NCBI GenBank assembly: GCA_023213395.1
Contig: CM041465.1
Location: 137,647,741-137,711,740, forward strand
Length of the DNA stretch: 64,000 bases
Direction of reading: 5' to 3'
DNA from: Cycas panzhihuaensis
Lineage: Eukaryota > Cycadophyta
Below the pieces are notes generated by a model. That model was not told the origin of the DNA and did no database searches. It worked only from the letters and a program-made list of their open reading frames with translations. Both the position numbers and the translations under genes were made by a program. This document shows, in pieces, positions 33,992 through 47,070 of the stretch (its first letter is position 1; each line of letters opens with the position of its first letter).

Positions 33992-36135
33992 TCAAAAGCC
34001 GCAATGACCGAGGCACACAGGAATAGTCTTGGGGAGCGCAAGGACTTCTAGAGGAGGGATTTTTAGAAGGGAATCAAGGTGAGGTATGGAAGAAGAGGCG
34101 TCGTTCACCTCTTTAGCCGCTTGAGACTGGGTTAAGGCGTATAATGGCATGGTCTCAAGCATCGAAATGACTCTCTTTCCCTTGTCTCGAGATCGAGAGA
34201 ATGAAGGAGTGTGACAATCAGAGGAACCATAAGGAGAGGATAAATCCCTTGTACCCTTCCCTTTGGCTTGCAAAGGGCGAGGGTTTGGGGACCTCCCTCT
34301 ATTTTGGTTACCCTTTTGTTGGTTATTGCGATCACGTTCCCATGTTTAGGGAAAAGATCCTTATGGATGGACTGGTCTACGTTTGGCCTAAATGCCCGTT
34401 TGGGAGAAGAATCACGTTGCGGGGTGGCTCTAGGGTCTTTGGGCCTGGCATTGTGAATCTTCGTAGAAATACTCTCCATGGATGGAACACAATTTCTTTT
34501 CTAGGGAGGAATCGCGCTTTCTCATTTGAAAAGATTAGGTATTACCCTTGAGGGAGCGACTTGAGAGGCCTAGTGAACTGGTTTATGAGAGGTGGGGGAT
34601 GAAGGGGCTTGGAGTTTAAGCTCCTTCATGGTATGTTCGAATGAGCGTATAGTGGAGGTGAGAGGATCCAAGGTCTTCTCTGTTGGATGGGAAGAAGACC
34701 TGGTAGGCTATTGGACTTTAGTCTCAGAGTGGTGGAGGTAGCTCACGCCGTTGTGAGGGCTTAAGAGGCTTCTTGAGACCCGCTTGGATTTCAATAGCCT
34801 CGAGCGCCAAGCGCTTGGCTATGGTGGAGTCACACGTTATTGCCCCCATTTTAAGGACTTCAACATAGACTTCTAGGTGAAGGGTGTTGATAAAGAGGTC
34901 TTGCTTCAGCTCCTCAGGTAAGGTTGCCTTACTGGAGTGAAGCAGGTCATGGAAGCGTCTCACAAAGTCACGATTCATCTCATCATGACCTTGTTTAAGA
35001 GATATAAGGGCTTTCATTCAGCTATGGAAAAGACGAGCTATGTCAAAATAATTAATGAATTCATCCACGAGTTGTTGGAATGAAAAGATAGAATGTACTG
35101 GCAGGTGATAGAACCACTTAAGGGCATTGCCTTAAAGAGATTGTGGGAAGAGTTTCATAAGGATATGGTCATAAGCCCAATAATCGATACATGCCATAAA
35201 AAAGCTATGGACATGCTCCGTTGGGTCTTGCGATGAGGTTCCATCAAATTTGGGAACCTTGAGAGGGTGAGGCGGTAAGTTTGTCCTTAGCACCTCAATA
35301 GATACGGGTGTCGATCTATAGTCCATAAAGGGGCGTGCCCTTGACTGGACCATAGGATCGATGAGAGATGGAAGAGGAGGTAGACAAGGTTGCCCAAATC
35401 CTCCTTGGGGAATTTGATTCGAAAGGGGATATTGGCCTCCTTCGATTTGATGAGAAGACACTAGTCCCACATTCGAAGGAATATACATAGGAGCAGATGG
35501 GGGTGAAGGACCCATCCCTCCTTGAGGAAATACCCCTTGTTGGAAAGGAGCCTCAAAGAAGGTACCTTGGGAGAGAACTTTCCCTCCTTGCAAAGGTGCA
35601 ACATGAGGTGTGACATGGGAGGATGGAAAAGAGGGGTGTAGAATTGGGGTTTTGCCTATATGGGCCGCCCGTGGGTGGTGTGACCCTATATGGGTGCAAA
35701 GGGTCCACCCCATAAGCTGAAAGGGAGCTTCCCTTGCATGCTCTACGGTTGAGAGATGTAACACAGGGGCACGTAAAGGGAGGGATCCCTAGGTTGAACT
35801 TGGGAGTGTGTGGGGACAGGCCCCACATGGCTAGAAGTAGGGGTGCATGCAGGTCCCTTAGATCCAATAGGTGGCGGATATACTATAGTCTGCAAAGGTA
35901 TAGTCATTTGACTAGAAGGGGGCATGCTCAACCCAAGTTGGGAAGAGGATATGCCTTGGGTGGTCCTCAAGGATCATGGACTATGAGGAGAGGAAGATGA
36001 GGCAAAAGATAAACCCATCGTAGGTAGAGGAGTTAAACAGGATGGACGAGGTAAGGCAGATGTAGAGGAAGGAGGCGCAACGCTTCGCAAGATGCTCTCA
36101 AACCACTTGGGATGTGGTTGGAGGCGAGGACCAAC
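33992..36135 (-). pseudogene. Tat-like element B: gag (truncated N-terminus)
   Basis: It matches element A gag in order: a Pro/Gly-rich N-terminal region (35553-36201, PPTGGPY), the gag core (35132-35764 with MDYRSTPVSIEVLRTNLPPH; 34724-35017 with GHDEMNRDFVRRFHDLLHS and LEVYVEVLKMG), then a basic region (34132-34479, SPKRAFRPNVDQSIHKDLFP). Similarity to element A ends near 36135, so the start codon region, primer site and LTR are absent. Several frameshifts separate the pieces. Confidence 0.8.
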
Positions 36136-36588
36136 CACATAGTGTATATAATCACATCCATTCAATGGGATGGATGTGAGAACCAAGTTAGTGAATTCCA
36201 ACGGTTCCTAATCTGGTACTGTTGACCCGGTCGAATAAAATGGACCTTATATGATGTAATTTTAACTATTGTCTAATGAAATAAAAAGAGTTATGTGAAC
36301 AATTGTGTGTACTTATTATGGAATGCATGTGAATTGTGGACTTATATGGACAATTAACTAAAGAATATGTATGTTGACCACCTACACACTCCCTAGACTA
36401 TAGTGGAAAAGCCTTGACAAGTGAAGAACTGCAGTAGGAAGTAGATTTCTTAGTCAACGCTTATACTGAACATGTCTATTGTAATTGAGTGGTGTGTAAT
36501 CTGTATTCCAAGTGTTCTCGTATTGCTCTATGAGGTTTGTTTTTAGGGAATGTTAATTGTTGCCCATTGCCTTCTTGCATGTTCTTTT
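36136..36588. other. Unassigned AT-rich stretch
   Basis: No coding or repeat family recognised between the broken end of Tat-like element B and the chromovirus gag fragment. Confidence 0.4.
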
Positions 36589-37057
36589 CTACCAATGGAA
36601 CCATTGAAGTTCCTTATCACATAAAGGGAGAGATGCTATTAAGACTTGCTCTTGATCGTGTAGGGTGTATGCCTGGAAGTAGATTTCCACCTGGAGTATC
36701 CAACTGTGAATATCTCTTGATTTGTTAGGACCATTTAAGAAAAAAAAAAATTGTCCCTTTGATGCCATTTTTTGGTTCAAAATCCCTTTGATTTCTTTGC
36801 TAGTGGTCCCTTTGGTTCTTTTGTTCATAGAATTCTTCTTCAAACTCCCAACAATCTTTGTGTTTCTGAGATTTATCTTGTCTTCAAGTTTCTCCTTCTT
36901 CTTTAATCTTGTCCAACCTCTTGCTTATGTTGTTCAGTGAATTCTTGAGGTCATTTAGGGTTCCTTCTAAATGTGTGTCCATGCTTTATATCTTATCATT
37001 CAGTTGGTTGACCCTTTTATCTATGTCTCCTATTATTACTAACAGGGTATTCACCAT
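36589..37057 (-). pseudogene. Chromovirus-like gag fragment on the minus strand
   Basis: From the ATG at 37057 the complement gives a coiled-coil-like N-terminus (MVNTLLVIIGDIDKRVNQL, then SLNNISKRLDKIKEE) and the gag core motif SRDIHSWILQVEIYF with ELQWFHW, matching SRDIRSW and ALQFFHWW of the chromovirus at 6.2-6.6 kb. It is broken by stops and ends abruptly near 36589. A primer-like site and LTR lie immediately upstream. Confidence 0.75.
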
Positions 37058-37221
37058 CTTGTTTTGTTAAAGAGTCCTTCCTGACCTTAGTTCCATTTGA
37101 AAGGAAGTTGGGTAAGGAAAGAAAAGGAGGATAGCATTTCCTTATTTTCACTTTGACTTCCTTTGTTATAATAAAGTTGAATCTCCTTCAGAATGGCTTC
37201 TAACGAACCTCTAATAACTCT

Positions 37222-37709
37222 TGTAGCAATGCCATAAACCAAATTTATCGAAAACTAGGAAAATAGTGTGTAATATACATAAAGAATGTAAGCCATCTAA
37301 TATTTGATATCACACAAGAGAGTACTTAACCAGAATAGATAAATTAAGCTTTTAATATCAATTTCGAATATAATAAATGCTATGTACGACTTACGGAAAA
37401 AATCACCGATTCTATCTTTCTCTTCAAGGCAAGGTTCCCTCCCAAATTGTAGCCCTAAAGGCCAAAAATACAGCAACCACTATTGACTTTGGATGCCCTA
37501 GGAAGAGGCCCAAGATCCTTATAAATAGGCGGCACAAATGGCGCTAAGTAACTCGGCCAAAAGGAGGATGGAAGTAAGCTAGAATAATCATTCAAAGTTG
37601 GTTAGAATACATTTTGAAGTTGGCCAGAAAATAAGGTAATTCCTACTCACTTTAAGTCGGACAAACAACTCTTTAGAAGTTGACTAGATAGGAGGAAAGG
37701 AATGCTACA
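37222..37709 (-). repeat. LTR of a chromovirus relative, minus strand (488 bp)
   Basis: In complement it starts TGTAGCATTCCTTTCC and ends GGCATTGCTACA, like the chromovirus LTR at 5508. A degenerate primer site (complement of about 37208-37219, AGTTATTAGAGG) follows. Shared internal blocks include GCCGCCTATTTATAAGG and GGGAGGGAACCTTGCCTTG. Confidence 0.78.
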
Positions 37710-38097
37710 TAGGTCTTCATTATATCCATAGCCTCTCATCATTCGCTAATGAGCTTATATAGAGTGAAACATGTTCTAATTACACAATATACAATTTGAG
37801 TTGTTAATGGAAGACTCTTTTGCAATGTTCTATTAAATCTCTTTTGAATCTCTCGTGTGCTTTATTGCATCTACTGTTTGCTCACTTTATTAAATATTTT
37901 GCTTGCACTTTTCCTCTAAGTAATATGTATTGCTCATTATATTTTCCTCTCCTAAACAAGATGTTCTATTTGAGTCTAAGCTATCATAAACCAACACAAC
38001 AAGATCTTTCAAGACATTCCAAAAGGGCAATAGAGTTAATGAGCATGCAATACAGTTAATACTAGGAGTTGCACTAGTCAACATCTGACCTTACAGA
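37710..38097. other. AT-rich gap between opposed chromovirus pieces
   Basis: No coding is recognised. It lies between a minus-strand LTR-gag fragment and a plus-strand pol fragment. Confidence 0.4.
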
Positions 38098-40732
38098 CAC
38101 CCACACCACTTCAAGAAGGAAATACAACAAATCGCCAAGAATTTGTTACAACAAGGAAACTATTGTGGCCAATTCCAGTCCTTTTCTATCACCAGTTATT
38201 TTGATCAAAAAGAAGGATGGGTCGCATCGGATGTGTGCTCACTATCTTGCTCTCAACAAGTTAACAATCAAGAACAGGTGTCCAATGCTATGGATTGACG
38301 TTTTGTGAGATGAACTACATGGTGCTAAGAACATCTCTAGGATTGATCTTACTTCAAAGACATGCATAAAACAACTTTATAGATAGATCAAGGCTTATTT
38401 GAGTTTTGGGTGATACCATTTGAATTTGGTTAATGAATCAATAACATTCAATGCACCATGAACATGGTGGTTAAACCATTATCAAGAAACTTGCCCTACT
38501 ATTCTTCAATGACATTTTGATTTATAGCCAAACATTAGACAAATACTTGGAGCATTTGTAGGAAGTTTTGCAAGTCTTGGAAGAAAACCAATTCTTCACA
38601 AATAAATCCAAATCCACCTTTGGACAAATAGAACTAGAATATTTGGGGCATATCATCACCCAAGACAGAGTAAAGAAGGATCCTAAAAAAAGTCCAAGCC
38701 ATCGTGAATTTGCCCACGTCAAATAATATCGCAAGTGCTAGATATTTTTTGGGCGATTGGATTTTGTGACACTTCATAAAAGGATATGCAATCATAATAG
38801 CACCATTAACGAGCCTCACAAAGAAGGGAGCTTTCATATGGCACCAACCAGTAGAACAAGCTTTCCAAGGATTGAAGAATGCCATGCTCACTACGTTGTT
38901 TTAGCTACATAAGACGTAAGAGAACCATTTATTTTGGAATGTGATGCTTAAGGAGTTGGATTAGAAGCAATTTTGCTTTAGAACAAGCAACCCATAGCTT
39001 ACGAAAGTCAGAGACTAAATTCAAGAAAACAACTAAAACATATTTACAACAAGGAAATGCTTACAATTATGCATGCCATCCACCAATGGCAACAATACTT
39101 AGTAAGGAGCAAATTCTTCATCAAGACTAATCATAGCAGGACTTAAGTATTTCTTGAATCAAAGGGTTTTATCAAACAAGTAACAAAAATGGGTAAGCAA
39201 ATTGCAAGCTTTCGACTTTGGTATCATCTACAAGAAAGGGAAAGAGAATGTGGTGGTAGATCCACTAACTAGGAATCCAAAGCAACCCACCCTTTGGGCA
39301 ATTTCAATGGCCACACATAGTTGGACACACGAGTTGGTACAAGAATACTAGAAAGATCGAGGGCACAACATATACTCTACAAAATCCAAGCAAGAACACA
39401 AACGAAATCTGATTATGGGTGATTTAATTTTGCATAGGGGGAAGATCTTTGTCCCTCATACATCAACACTCGAGGAGAAGTTCATTCAAGAAGTTCATGT
39501 GACACCATTATTAGGGCATAGGGATCGACAAAATGTATTTCCAAGTCCATAATATATTTTTCTCGAAAAGTTTGAAAGTAGATGTCTACAAGTTTGTATT
39601 AGAATGTGACACTTGTCAAAGAACAATAGCGAAAATATTAGAATTCTAAGATCACTTTACCCGTTATATATACTAGAACAAAAATGGGAGGAAATATCAA
39701 TGGATTTTATAATAAGTCTATTGAGATAAGGAAGTAAGGACTTGTTATTTATAGTAGTGGATCAATTGGCTAAGTATACACACTTTAGAGGTACTCAGTC
39801 CATAGTTAAGGCTAGTCAGATTGTCAATCTATTTATTAAAGAATTTTGCAGACTACAGGGTTTTCCCAAAGTGATAGTAAGTGATCTAATCTAAAATTCA
39901 TGAACAACTTTTGACATGAGATGTTCCACCAGGGAGGTACTAAGCTCACAATGAGCATAGCCTATCATCCACAAATAGAAGCAGTGAATAAATGTTTGGA
40001 AGGCTATCTTCAGAACTTTTCACCTAATAAGTAACAACATTAGCATAAGTGGTTATATCCAACTGAATGGTGGTACAATACCACCTATCACACCTTAGTC
40101 AAGATGACTCTTTTAGGCATTATATGGTTATGAACCCCTATCTCTCCTCCCATGGGCCAATAACTCCTTGTACTTGTTGTATAGGACCAACAACAATAGT
40201 TGGCTCAGATAGTACAAATTTTGAAGGACTATTTCAACAGCAAGGAACCATACGCAATAAAAAGTTGATTTGCATAGATTAGAAAGGTTGTTTGACAAAG
40301 GAGGTGGGTTTTTTTTAACGCTTCAACTATATAAACAATTTACGCTAAAGCAGGCAAGGAGGTTTAAATTGTGGCCACAATTTTATGGGCCTTATTAGAT
40401 CTTGGAGAACGTACAAGAGGTAGCCTACCAACTTGATCTACTACTTAACAACAAAGTGCACAATGTATTGCACGTCTCTTGTGACAATACTTCCCATGAT
40501 AATCAAGACAATACTTCCCATATTAGACGAAGAAGGATAGTTTACTATAGAACCTGAAGCCATTATCCATATTCAAACTAAGCAGCTTTGCTCTAAGAAG
40601 ATTTGTGAGTATTTGATCACGTGGAGAGGCCTCAACAAGGAAGATGCCACATGGGAATCTGAAGCATGGTGCCAACAACATTCTCACATTTCCATGTTTT
40701 GAAGGCAAAACATGTTTTCAACAGGGAGAACT
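38098..40732 (+). pseudogene. Decayed chromovirus pol: RT, RNase H, integrase, chromodomain
   Basis: Plus-strand pol in many frames. Reverse transcriptase begins YRHPHHFKKEIQQI; the catalytic area reads FFNDILIYSQ (38505-38530, with Asn for the first Asp). Thumb and connection are LEYLGHIITQD. RNase H has FILECDA and YNKEMLTIMHAIHQW (38930-39090). Integrase retains pieces such as SIAYHPQIEAVNKCLEGYLQ (about 39955-40015). The C-terminal chromodomain is readable near 40555-40680 (ITWRGLNKEDATWES). Protein-level similarity to the chromovirus at 7.3-10.5 kb is continuous. It is dead. Gag and protease are not on this strand upstream. Confidence 0.88.
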
Positions 40733-40940
40733 TGTAGCATTTCTTTTGAATGCATAACTAGGCTCTACTCTTAATATTTTGTTCTTTATTTTTCTCTCTT
40801 AATTTTGGTTGGATGCCTTTCTCAAAACCAACTTCTATTTTTAAATTTTACTTCACTTGTATATGGGGCATCCTATCCCTATTGTAAGGCATCATTAGAA
40901 GATTATCCAATTTGCTATTTTATTTCACAGGATTTGTTTT
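40733..40940 (+). repeat. Start of a 3' LTR after the decayed chromovirus pol
   Basis: A purine tract (ACAGGGAGAA) precedes TGTAGCATTTCTTTTG at 40733, the same arrangement as at 10585-10610. After the first 15 bases it is unlike the other LTRs, and its right end is not located. Confidence 0.55.
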
Positions 40941-41390
40941 GGGAGGACACCCCATGTTAAAGGGGCGTATTGTGGTGTTCAATAATTGTAAGTTTTGGAC
41001 ATTTTATAAATAATATTGAGTATTATTATTGTCTTTGTGATTAGTATTTTTAATTAATCTTTGAGATTTGGTTATTTTACTTTAGCAATTGTCATCATAT
41101 CACATGGTATATTTGGATTTGCTTTGCTAAATAGCATAGATCTGTGTGTTTTCAATTGTTTTTCATATGAATGCCCACTATGATTCCTATAGATTGCCTT
41201 TGTGTTAAAGAGTTTGCCCTAGTCATATGAGAAGTTTGTCATAGTTTGACAATAGCTGAGAAACTCCGCACAATCACTTTTAATGAACTTGAGGGTTTGC
41301 TATTACAACAAGAGTAGTTGTTGAAAGAAAGTAATAAAGGCAAAACATTTGGTGCATATGCAATAAAGTACAAAGGGCATAAGCTCTTTA
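40941..41390. other. AT-rich stretch upstream of the plus-strand copia element
   Basis: It may include the 5' LTR or leader and gag of the copia element, but no boundaries were found. Confidence 0.35.
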
Positions 41391-42282
41391 TTTAGAAGAA
41401 GAATGTTGCTCCCAAGGAACATAATGCTTAGAAGAAGGGTCTTAAGTTCTTTAAAGGGCTAGGTAAATCAAGAGTATGTTATTACTATGATAGACCTAAG
41501 CACTTTAAAAAGAGTAGAAAGTTGTAATATGATTAATAGAAATAGTATGATTAGTTGAAATAGCAAAAGAAACAACGGTTTGGTTCTTTTTTCGGTCATT
41601 CTTCAAGTAAGGATGAAAAGGAATGACTCTTCATACCAATTTAATAGTTGAGGTATAATTTTGATGAAGCTTGTTATATTGATTCAAGTGTTGCTAGACA
41701 CATGGCATACAAGTTAGAATGGTTTAGACACGTGTGGGAGGCTAAAAGCCAATTTGTGATACTTGGTGTCGGCTCCACACTACCAGCTGAAGGAATTGGC
41801 TTGGTCTTTATAATTACACCATGTGGTGAGAGTACTTACATCAATGACATTTTATGTGTACCTAGACTAATGAAGGATATGATCTTTATTAGTCAAATTA
41901 AGAAAAATAACATGAATGTTCATTTTGAACATGGCAAATATATAATCAAAGATAGTAATGGAAAAGTCGTAGCAATAGGTATAGAAGAAGATGGCCTTTA
42001 TAAGTCGAAAGGTAGAAATGTGAATAAAAGAGCATTTACTACTAATATAACTCAGAAGAATCATTCACGGCTTAGATGCATGGGACATTTGAATTAGTCT
42101 TGTATTTGGTTGATGCTTAAATTGAATATGGTACATGGCTTACCAAGACTTGAAATTGAAAATTATCTATGTGAACCATGTATAATGATCAAGGAACATC
42201 AAGAGAAATTTGAAAGAGGTAAAGCCTTAAGAGTAAAAGAGAAATTGGACTTATGTCCACTATAATATTGTTGGTATTAGAT

Positions 42283-42603
42283 TGGTTAAGTGTTAACCAC
42301 ATACTTACATTAATGTAAATGTGGTTAATTAGTGAGTTGATTAGTTGAATGCCCACGATTAACGAAGAGTTACATCTCTTTAGATGGACGTACCATACAA
42401 GTTTGTATATATACCAACCCTTAGATTGGATGTATCATCTCATTATAGTGCAATCAACGTAACGATTGATTTGGCTTAGTGGGCTTTTCAGAAGCGGTTT
42501 TCGACATAAATCTAGTGTACTATTCTTTGTTGTTTGATGCTTATTATGTATGTTAAAGATTTGGATGTATGTTGTGCATGTTAAACCATTCACAATCTTA
42601 ACA
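42283..42603 (+). repeat. 5' LTR of the TRIM (321 bp)
   Basis: It starts TGGTTAAGTGTTAACC and ends CAATCTTAACA, next to the primer site. It has a TATA-like TATATATACC near 42406. Confidence 0.88.
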
Positions 42604-42744
42604 TGGTATCAGAGCAAGCATCAAACAATAAAGAATAGTGCACAGGATATACCTAGGAAAACTCTTTTGGAAAATACTGCCTTCGCTTGGAGATTTCTAA
42701 TTGAAGCCTAATTCCTTACATTTCCATTAAAGGGGGCGCTATAG

Positions 42745-43051
42745 TGGTTAAGTGTTAACCATATAGTTAATTAATGTAAATGTGGTTAATTAATGAGTTG
42801 ATTAGTTGAATAGCCATGATTAACGAAGAGTCGCATTTCTTTATATGGATGTACCATATGGGTTTATATATATTCCAAGCCCTAGGTTGGACTGTAATGA
42901 ATGTAATGATTGATTTGGCTTGGTGGGTTTCTTTCTCAAGAGGGCTTTTCTACATATATTCAGTGTATCATTCTTTGTTATTTGATGCTTGTTGTGTATG
43001 CTAAAGATCTGGATGTATGTTGTGCATGTTAAACCATTTACAATCTTGGCA
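42745..43051 (+). repeat. 3' LTR of the TRIM (307 bp)
   Basis: It aligns with the 5' LTR along its length, with one deletion of roughly 20 bases (around ATCTCATTATAGTGCAATCA of the 5' LTR) and scattered substitutions. Confidence 0.88.
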
Positions 43052-45560
43052 TGAACTAATACTAACAAGATCACTTGGAGGTGCAAAATAACTTTTTACC
43101 TTGATGCTTTCTCGAGGAAAGCATGGGTTTATTCCATAATGAGAAGTCACATGCCTTTGATATTTTCAAAGAATTTAAAGAGAAGGCTAAAAATAAAAGT
43201 GCACAGGTTGAAAATCCTCAGATCTAATAATAGTGGTGAATACACCTCCAAAGAATTTGATCAATGTTGTAAGAATCATGGAATCAAAAAGTAGTTCACA
43301 ACTATATATACACCATAGTAAAATAAAATAGCGGGAAGGATGAATATGACTCTTATTGAAAATGCCAAGTTAATATTGAATGCCAAGAGTTTACTAGATT
43401 CGACAAGAGCTATGATGCAACAATTTACTTGACGAACAAGAGTCCTATAAAGGTTGTTAGGAATGTGATGCTTGAGGAGGCTTGGATAGACAGAAAGCCT
43501 ACAATGAGCCCTCGTAGAATCTTTGAGTGTATAGGATGCATACACATTCCAAAGGAGAAACAATAAAAATTTGATTAAGAAAATTTAAATTGCATTTTCG
43601 TTTGGTATAATGAGATGGGCAAAACTTATTGAGTGTCGGTGAAAAATCAAAATGGTGCACACAACTTGTGGCGCCATATTTGAAGAAAGTGACAAGGAGA
43701 AAACCCTAGGTTCATTGCAATTTAGGCGGGAGAAAGGAAAACAAATCAGAAACAACTATAATCAAGTTTTTGAGAGAATTTGTCATATCAGAATCATAAC
43801 CGATCAATGCATTAGTTGATACTATTGATGAAGAGGAGGGATTTGAGGATGTTAAATCTGAAATCATTTTACCATCAAAGAGGTTGCTCAAATGGTATCT
43901 GAAAACAATTGTTGATGCATAGTCACTTGAGATACAAGGTAAGCAAAAATCCAAGATGAGACCTATATAAGGGTCAATTATGCTCTTATGACATAGGTGC
44001 TTAATGCAAAAAAGGCTTCCACTTTTAAGGGGGCAAATTCAGAGAAAAAGTGGAAAGACATTATAGATGTTGAAATCTGAGCAGTGAGCAAGAATAAAAC
44101 TTGGGATTTAGTATAATTTCTCAAAGGGAAATGTGCAATTGGATGTAGACGGGTTTATATGACCAAATTCATATAAAATGGCTCGATTGAAATATAAAAC
44201 TAGATTAGTGGCTAAAGGCTTCAAGTAGAAAGGAGGAGTTGATGATCAGGAGACGTTTGCTCTAGTAGTAAAAATGATGACTATAAGGATCATACTTGCT
44301 TTCACTTCCTAATTTAAATGGAAATTACACTAGTTTGATATGAATAGTATTCTCCTCAATGGAGATTTGATAGAAGAGGTCTATATGGAGTAGCCAATTG
44401 GATATCTGAGGAAGAGGGTAAGGGATATTTGGTATGTCCCTCTAAAAAGGCTTTGTATGGCTTAAAGCGACTTATTAAAGCACAGGTATTTTTAAAATTG
44501 ATGATTGTTTTCATAAGAATGGATTTAAAAATTCGTTAGTTGATTCAAACTTGTATATAAAGGTTCATGATGGAAGATTTGTGACCTCCATGCTCTTGTA
44601 TCTTTGGTGATTTAGTCATAACAAGCAATGATACCTCAATTGTAAAAGACTTAAAAGAAGATTTAAAGAACACTTTTAAAATGATTGATCTTCAACTACT
44701 CCATTATTTCCTCAAATTAGAAGTTTGGTAAAGAGCTAGTAGGATATCCATTTTACATACTAAATACACATGGAAAATTTTGGAAAATTTCAGAATGGAG
44801 GACTACAAGCCTTCGTTGATCCCAATGGAAGCATGGACAAAGTTATTAGTTTAAGATGAAGGGAAGCAGGTATATGGCAATTTATGCAGGACAAAAAGTT
44901 AAAAGTTACATTTATTTGATTACAACTAAACCTAATATTATTTATGCAATAGGCATGGGATCCAAGTTCATGATAGAACTAAAGCAAAGCCATTAGAAAA
45001 TTGGAAGGAGGATTTTGAGATACTTGTAGGAAACACTATAGTATGGACTTGAGTTTACCCACAACAATAATTTTGTCTTGGAGGGTCTTTTTTATTTAGA
45101 TTAGGTTGGATGCATTGACAGTAGAAGGTTCATTTTTAGATACTATTTTAGTTTTAGATTAGTTATTGTAACTTGGAGCAACAAAAAACAACCCAATGAT
45201 GTCATTTCCTTTACTAAAGCATAGCATAACGCTGTAGTTGTAGCATGCGAAGCCATCTAGTTAAAATTGTTTCTTAGTGATTTAGGTTTTTATTAAAAAG
45301 GCATTACAAAGTTGGACCATTATAATTCAAGTACATTGAAGATAGCCAAGAATCTAGCGTTTTATGCATGAAACATATTGAGGTGCATTATCATTTTATT
45401 AGAGAAGACTCAAAATGGGGAGATTGAGTTGATTTACAAGCCTATTAATGAAAAGTTGGCACACATCTTCACCAAATTGTTGGCACAAGACAAACTTGAG
45501 AAGTTTAGAGATGGTATTAATGTTAAAGCCAATGAAATAAACATTAAAGAGTACTAGAAT

Positions 45561-46550
45561 TAATGTTCGCTTGGGTCATAATTTAATGTTGTGAGTCCTA
45601 GTGGTTAAGCGAGTCCTTGATGGGTTAGTTTGAACCATGTGTTATTGAGAGTTACCAAAGTCTTTAGTGGGCGCATGACACGAGTTAGGATAATTACCAC
45701 TCTAATGGATAGTTATTTGGCCAACACTTGTATTTATATCTATATTATACTTTGTATCACACAATTCAATATTAATGGAAAATATTTGAAGATAGACTAA
45801 TTTTACTACAAAATCTTTGTTTGTTGTTCTATTATTAACTCATTTTTTCTTACATAGATAATACTTGGTGGGAGTGAGGTAGACAAACTCAATATTCTAG
45901 GTTGTAGCTTATCTTCAAGGTAAATTTTGATGTAAAAAATTAAATACTATAATCTAAAGCATAGTATCCTAACACTAGTTTGACAAAATGACAAAATACA
46001 ATTGCCAATTTAAAAATCAAATTAGTAATTAGATTAAACTTACGGCTAAAAGGAGGTTATTGATAAATTACAACTAATTGTCAGGAAGGGTTTAATAAAC
46101 TAGGTTTAGGTTAATGAGACATGGAAGTTTGGCTGAATGCTTGAATGTTATGTAATGTTTGAATGCTTACATGTTATGAAAAAAGGAAGAAAGAATAAAA
46201 TTTTAAGTCAAAGAATATTTCTAATAAAAAAATTTCTCTAGGATATTTTAAAACATAAATTTTATAATATTTATGTAAAAATATTTTTTATTATTATATT
46301 TTAGACTAAGTCGGGTGTTGGAGCGCATCACTTAGTACTACATTTTGATGTAAAAAATGTTCCAAGTTAGACTCCTAGGAGATTTATAGGGGTGAACGGG
46401 ATGAAAGGATGACAAATTCCAACAAACTAGAAACTGGTTCTCTCTTCAAAACTCAACATCTTTAAAGAAAAAAAAAAAAAAAATTAGATTTAATATTTGA
46501 TTTATAACTTTACAAGAAATATAAATATAAGCACACTAGGGAAAATCAAG
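45561..46550. other. AT-rich stretch after the copia element
   Basis: Probably includes the copia 3' LTR (a candidate start TGTTGTGAGTCCTAGTGG near 45589), but no end or partner copy is found. It contains an A-run at 46468-46484. Confidence 0.4.
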
Positions 46551-47056
46551 TTGATCTATGTTAGTGATTGGTGTGCATTTTTGCATATCAATTTGGCGAG
46601 GCTCCTTTGAGTGTTGCGTGTTTTTGTCTTCGTGCGAAGATAAATGGGCATGATAGAGATCAACCCCTGTGCAGTACTATGTACTTCTGTTCTTCCTTGA
46701 TAGTGAATTATATTTCTTGTGTTCGTTGCATGAGAACGAATACAAGGTAGAATGGATGAATGCAAGGAGAGGGAAATGCGCTCTAGAGTGCAAACGTGAT
46801 CTTGCTGCTGGGAATCTCACACCTACAAGCTGTAGGAGTGGAAAGAAATGCAAACGGAGGCCACCTGCGCTTGGGTTTATGAATACTAATGATTGCAACA
46901 GATGCAGGGAAAGGAGTTAGGTCAAAATCTGAGTAGAGGCCAAGGATTTTAAGGATGAGGGACCTAGAGGAGTGTTGAGTTTGTAAGGAAGAAAAGATAA
47001 AAAAGACTAGAAGAAAATTGGATGATTTATCTCTAGAACTAATCTGGAAAGAATTG
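46551..47056 (-). other. Internal leader of a minus-strand LTR element, no coding recognised
   Basis: It lies downstream (in minus orientation) of a primer site. Open frames on both strands (up to 147 residues on the minus strand, beginning inside the LTR) resemble no family I know. Confidence 0.4.
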
Positions 47057-47068
47057 GCTCTGATACCA
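47057..47068 (-). other. Primer binding site next to a minus-strand LTR
   Basis: The complement is TGGTATCAGAGC, exact match to the initiator-Met type. The plus-strand sequence just right of it starts TGTAGGGG, the complement of an LTR end CCCCTACA. Confidence 0.75.
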
Positions 47069-47070
47069 AT

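Larger units (their letters stand above)
42283..43051 (+). mobile_element. TRIM: miniature LTR retrotransposon, 769 bp
   Basis: Two similar LTRs (42283-42603 and 42745-43051) flank 141 bp of internal DNA with a perfect primer site TGGTATCAGAGC (42604-42615) and a polypurine tract AAAGGGGGCGC (42729-42739). It has no coding capacity. LTR starts carry the inverted repeat GGTTAA-GTG-TTAACC; LTR ends are AATCTTRRCA. It splits the integrase of a copia element. A matching target duplication was not found. Confidence 0.88.
41391..45560 (+). pseudogene. Decayed Ty1/copia polyprotein with an inserted TRIM
   Basis: Order on the plus strand: a zinc-knuckle remnant (CYYYDRPKHFKKSRKL near 41480-41525), protease and gag-pre-integrase in one 149-residue frame (41648-42097: YIDSSVARHMAYKLEWF, MKDMIFISQI, LRCMGHLN), the integrase zinc region (YLCEPCIMIKEHQEKFERG), then a TRIM at 42283-43051, then the integrase core (TLMLSRGKHGF in a shifted frame), reverse transcriptase (CAIGCRRVYMTKF, KKALYGLKRLIKAQ; YVDD damaged near 44600), RNase H remnants and the copia end IFTKLLAQDKLEKF near 45465-45505. 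Stops throughout. Confidence 0.88.

Noticed and set aside
42271-42300. TRIM start set further left at TGTTGGTATTAG
   Set aside because: The 3' LTR does not share those bases; similarity starts at TGGTTAAG.
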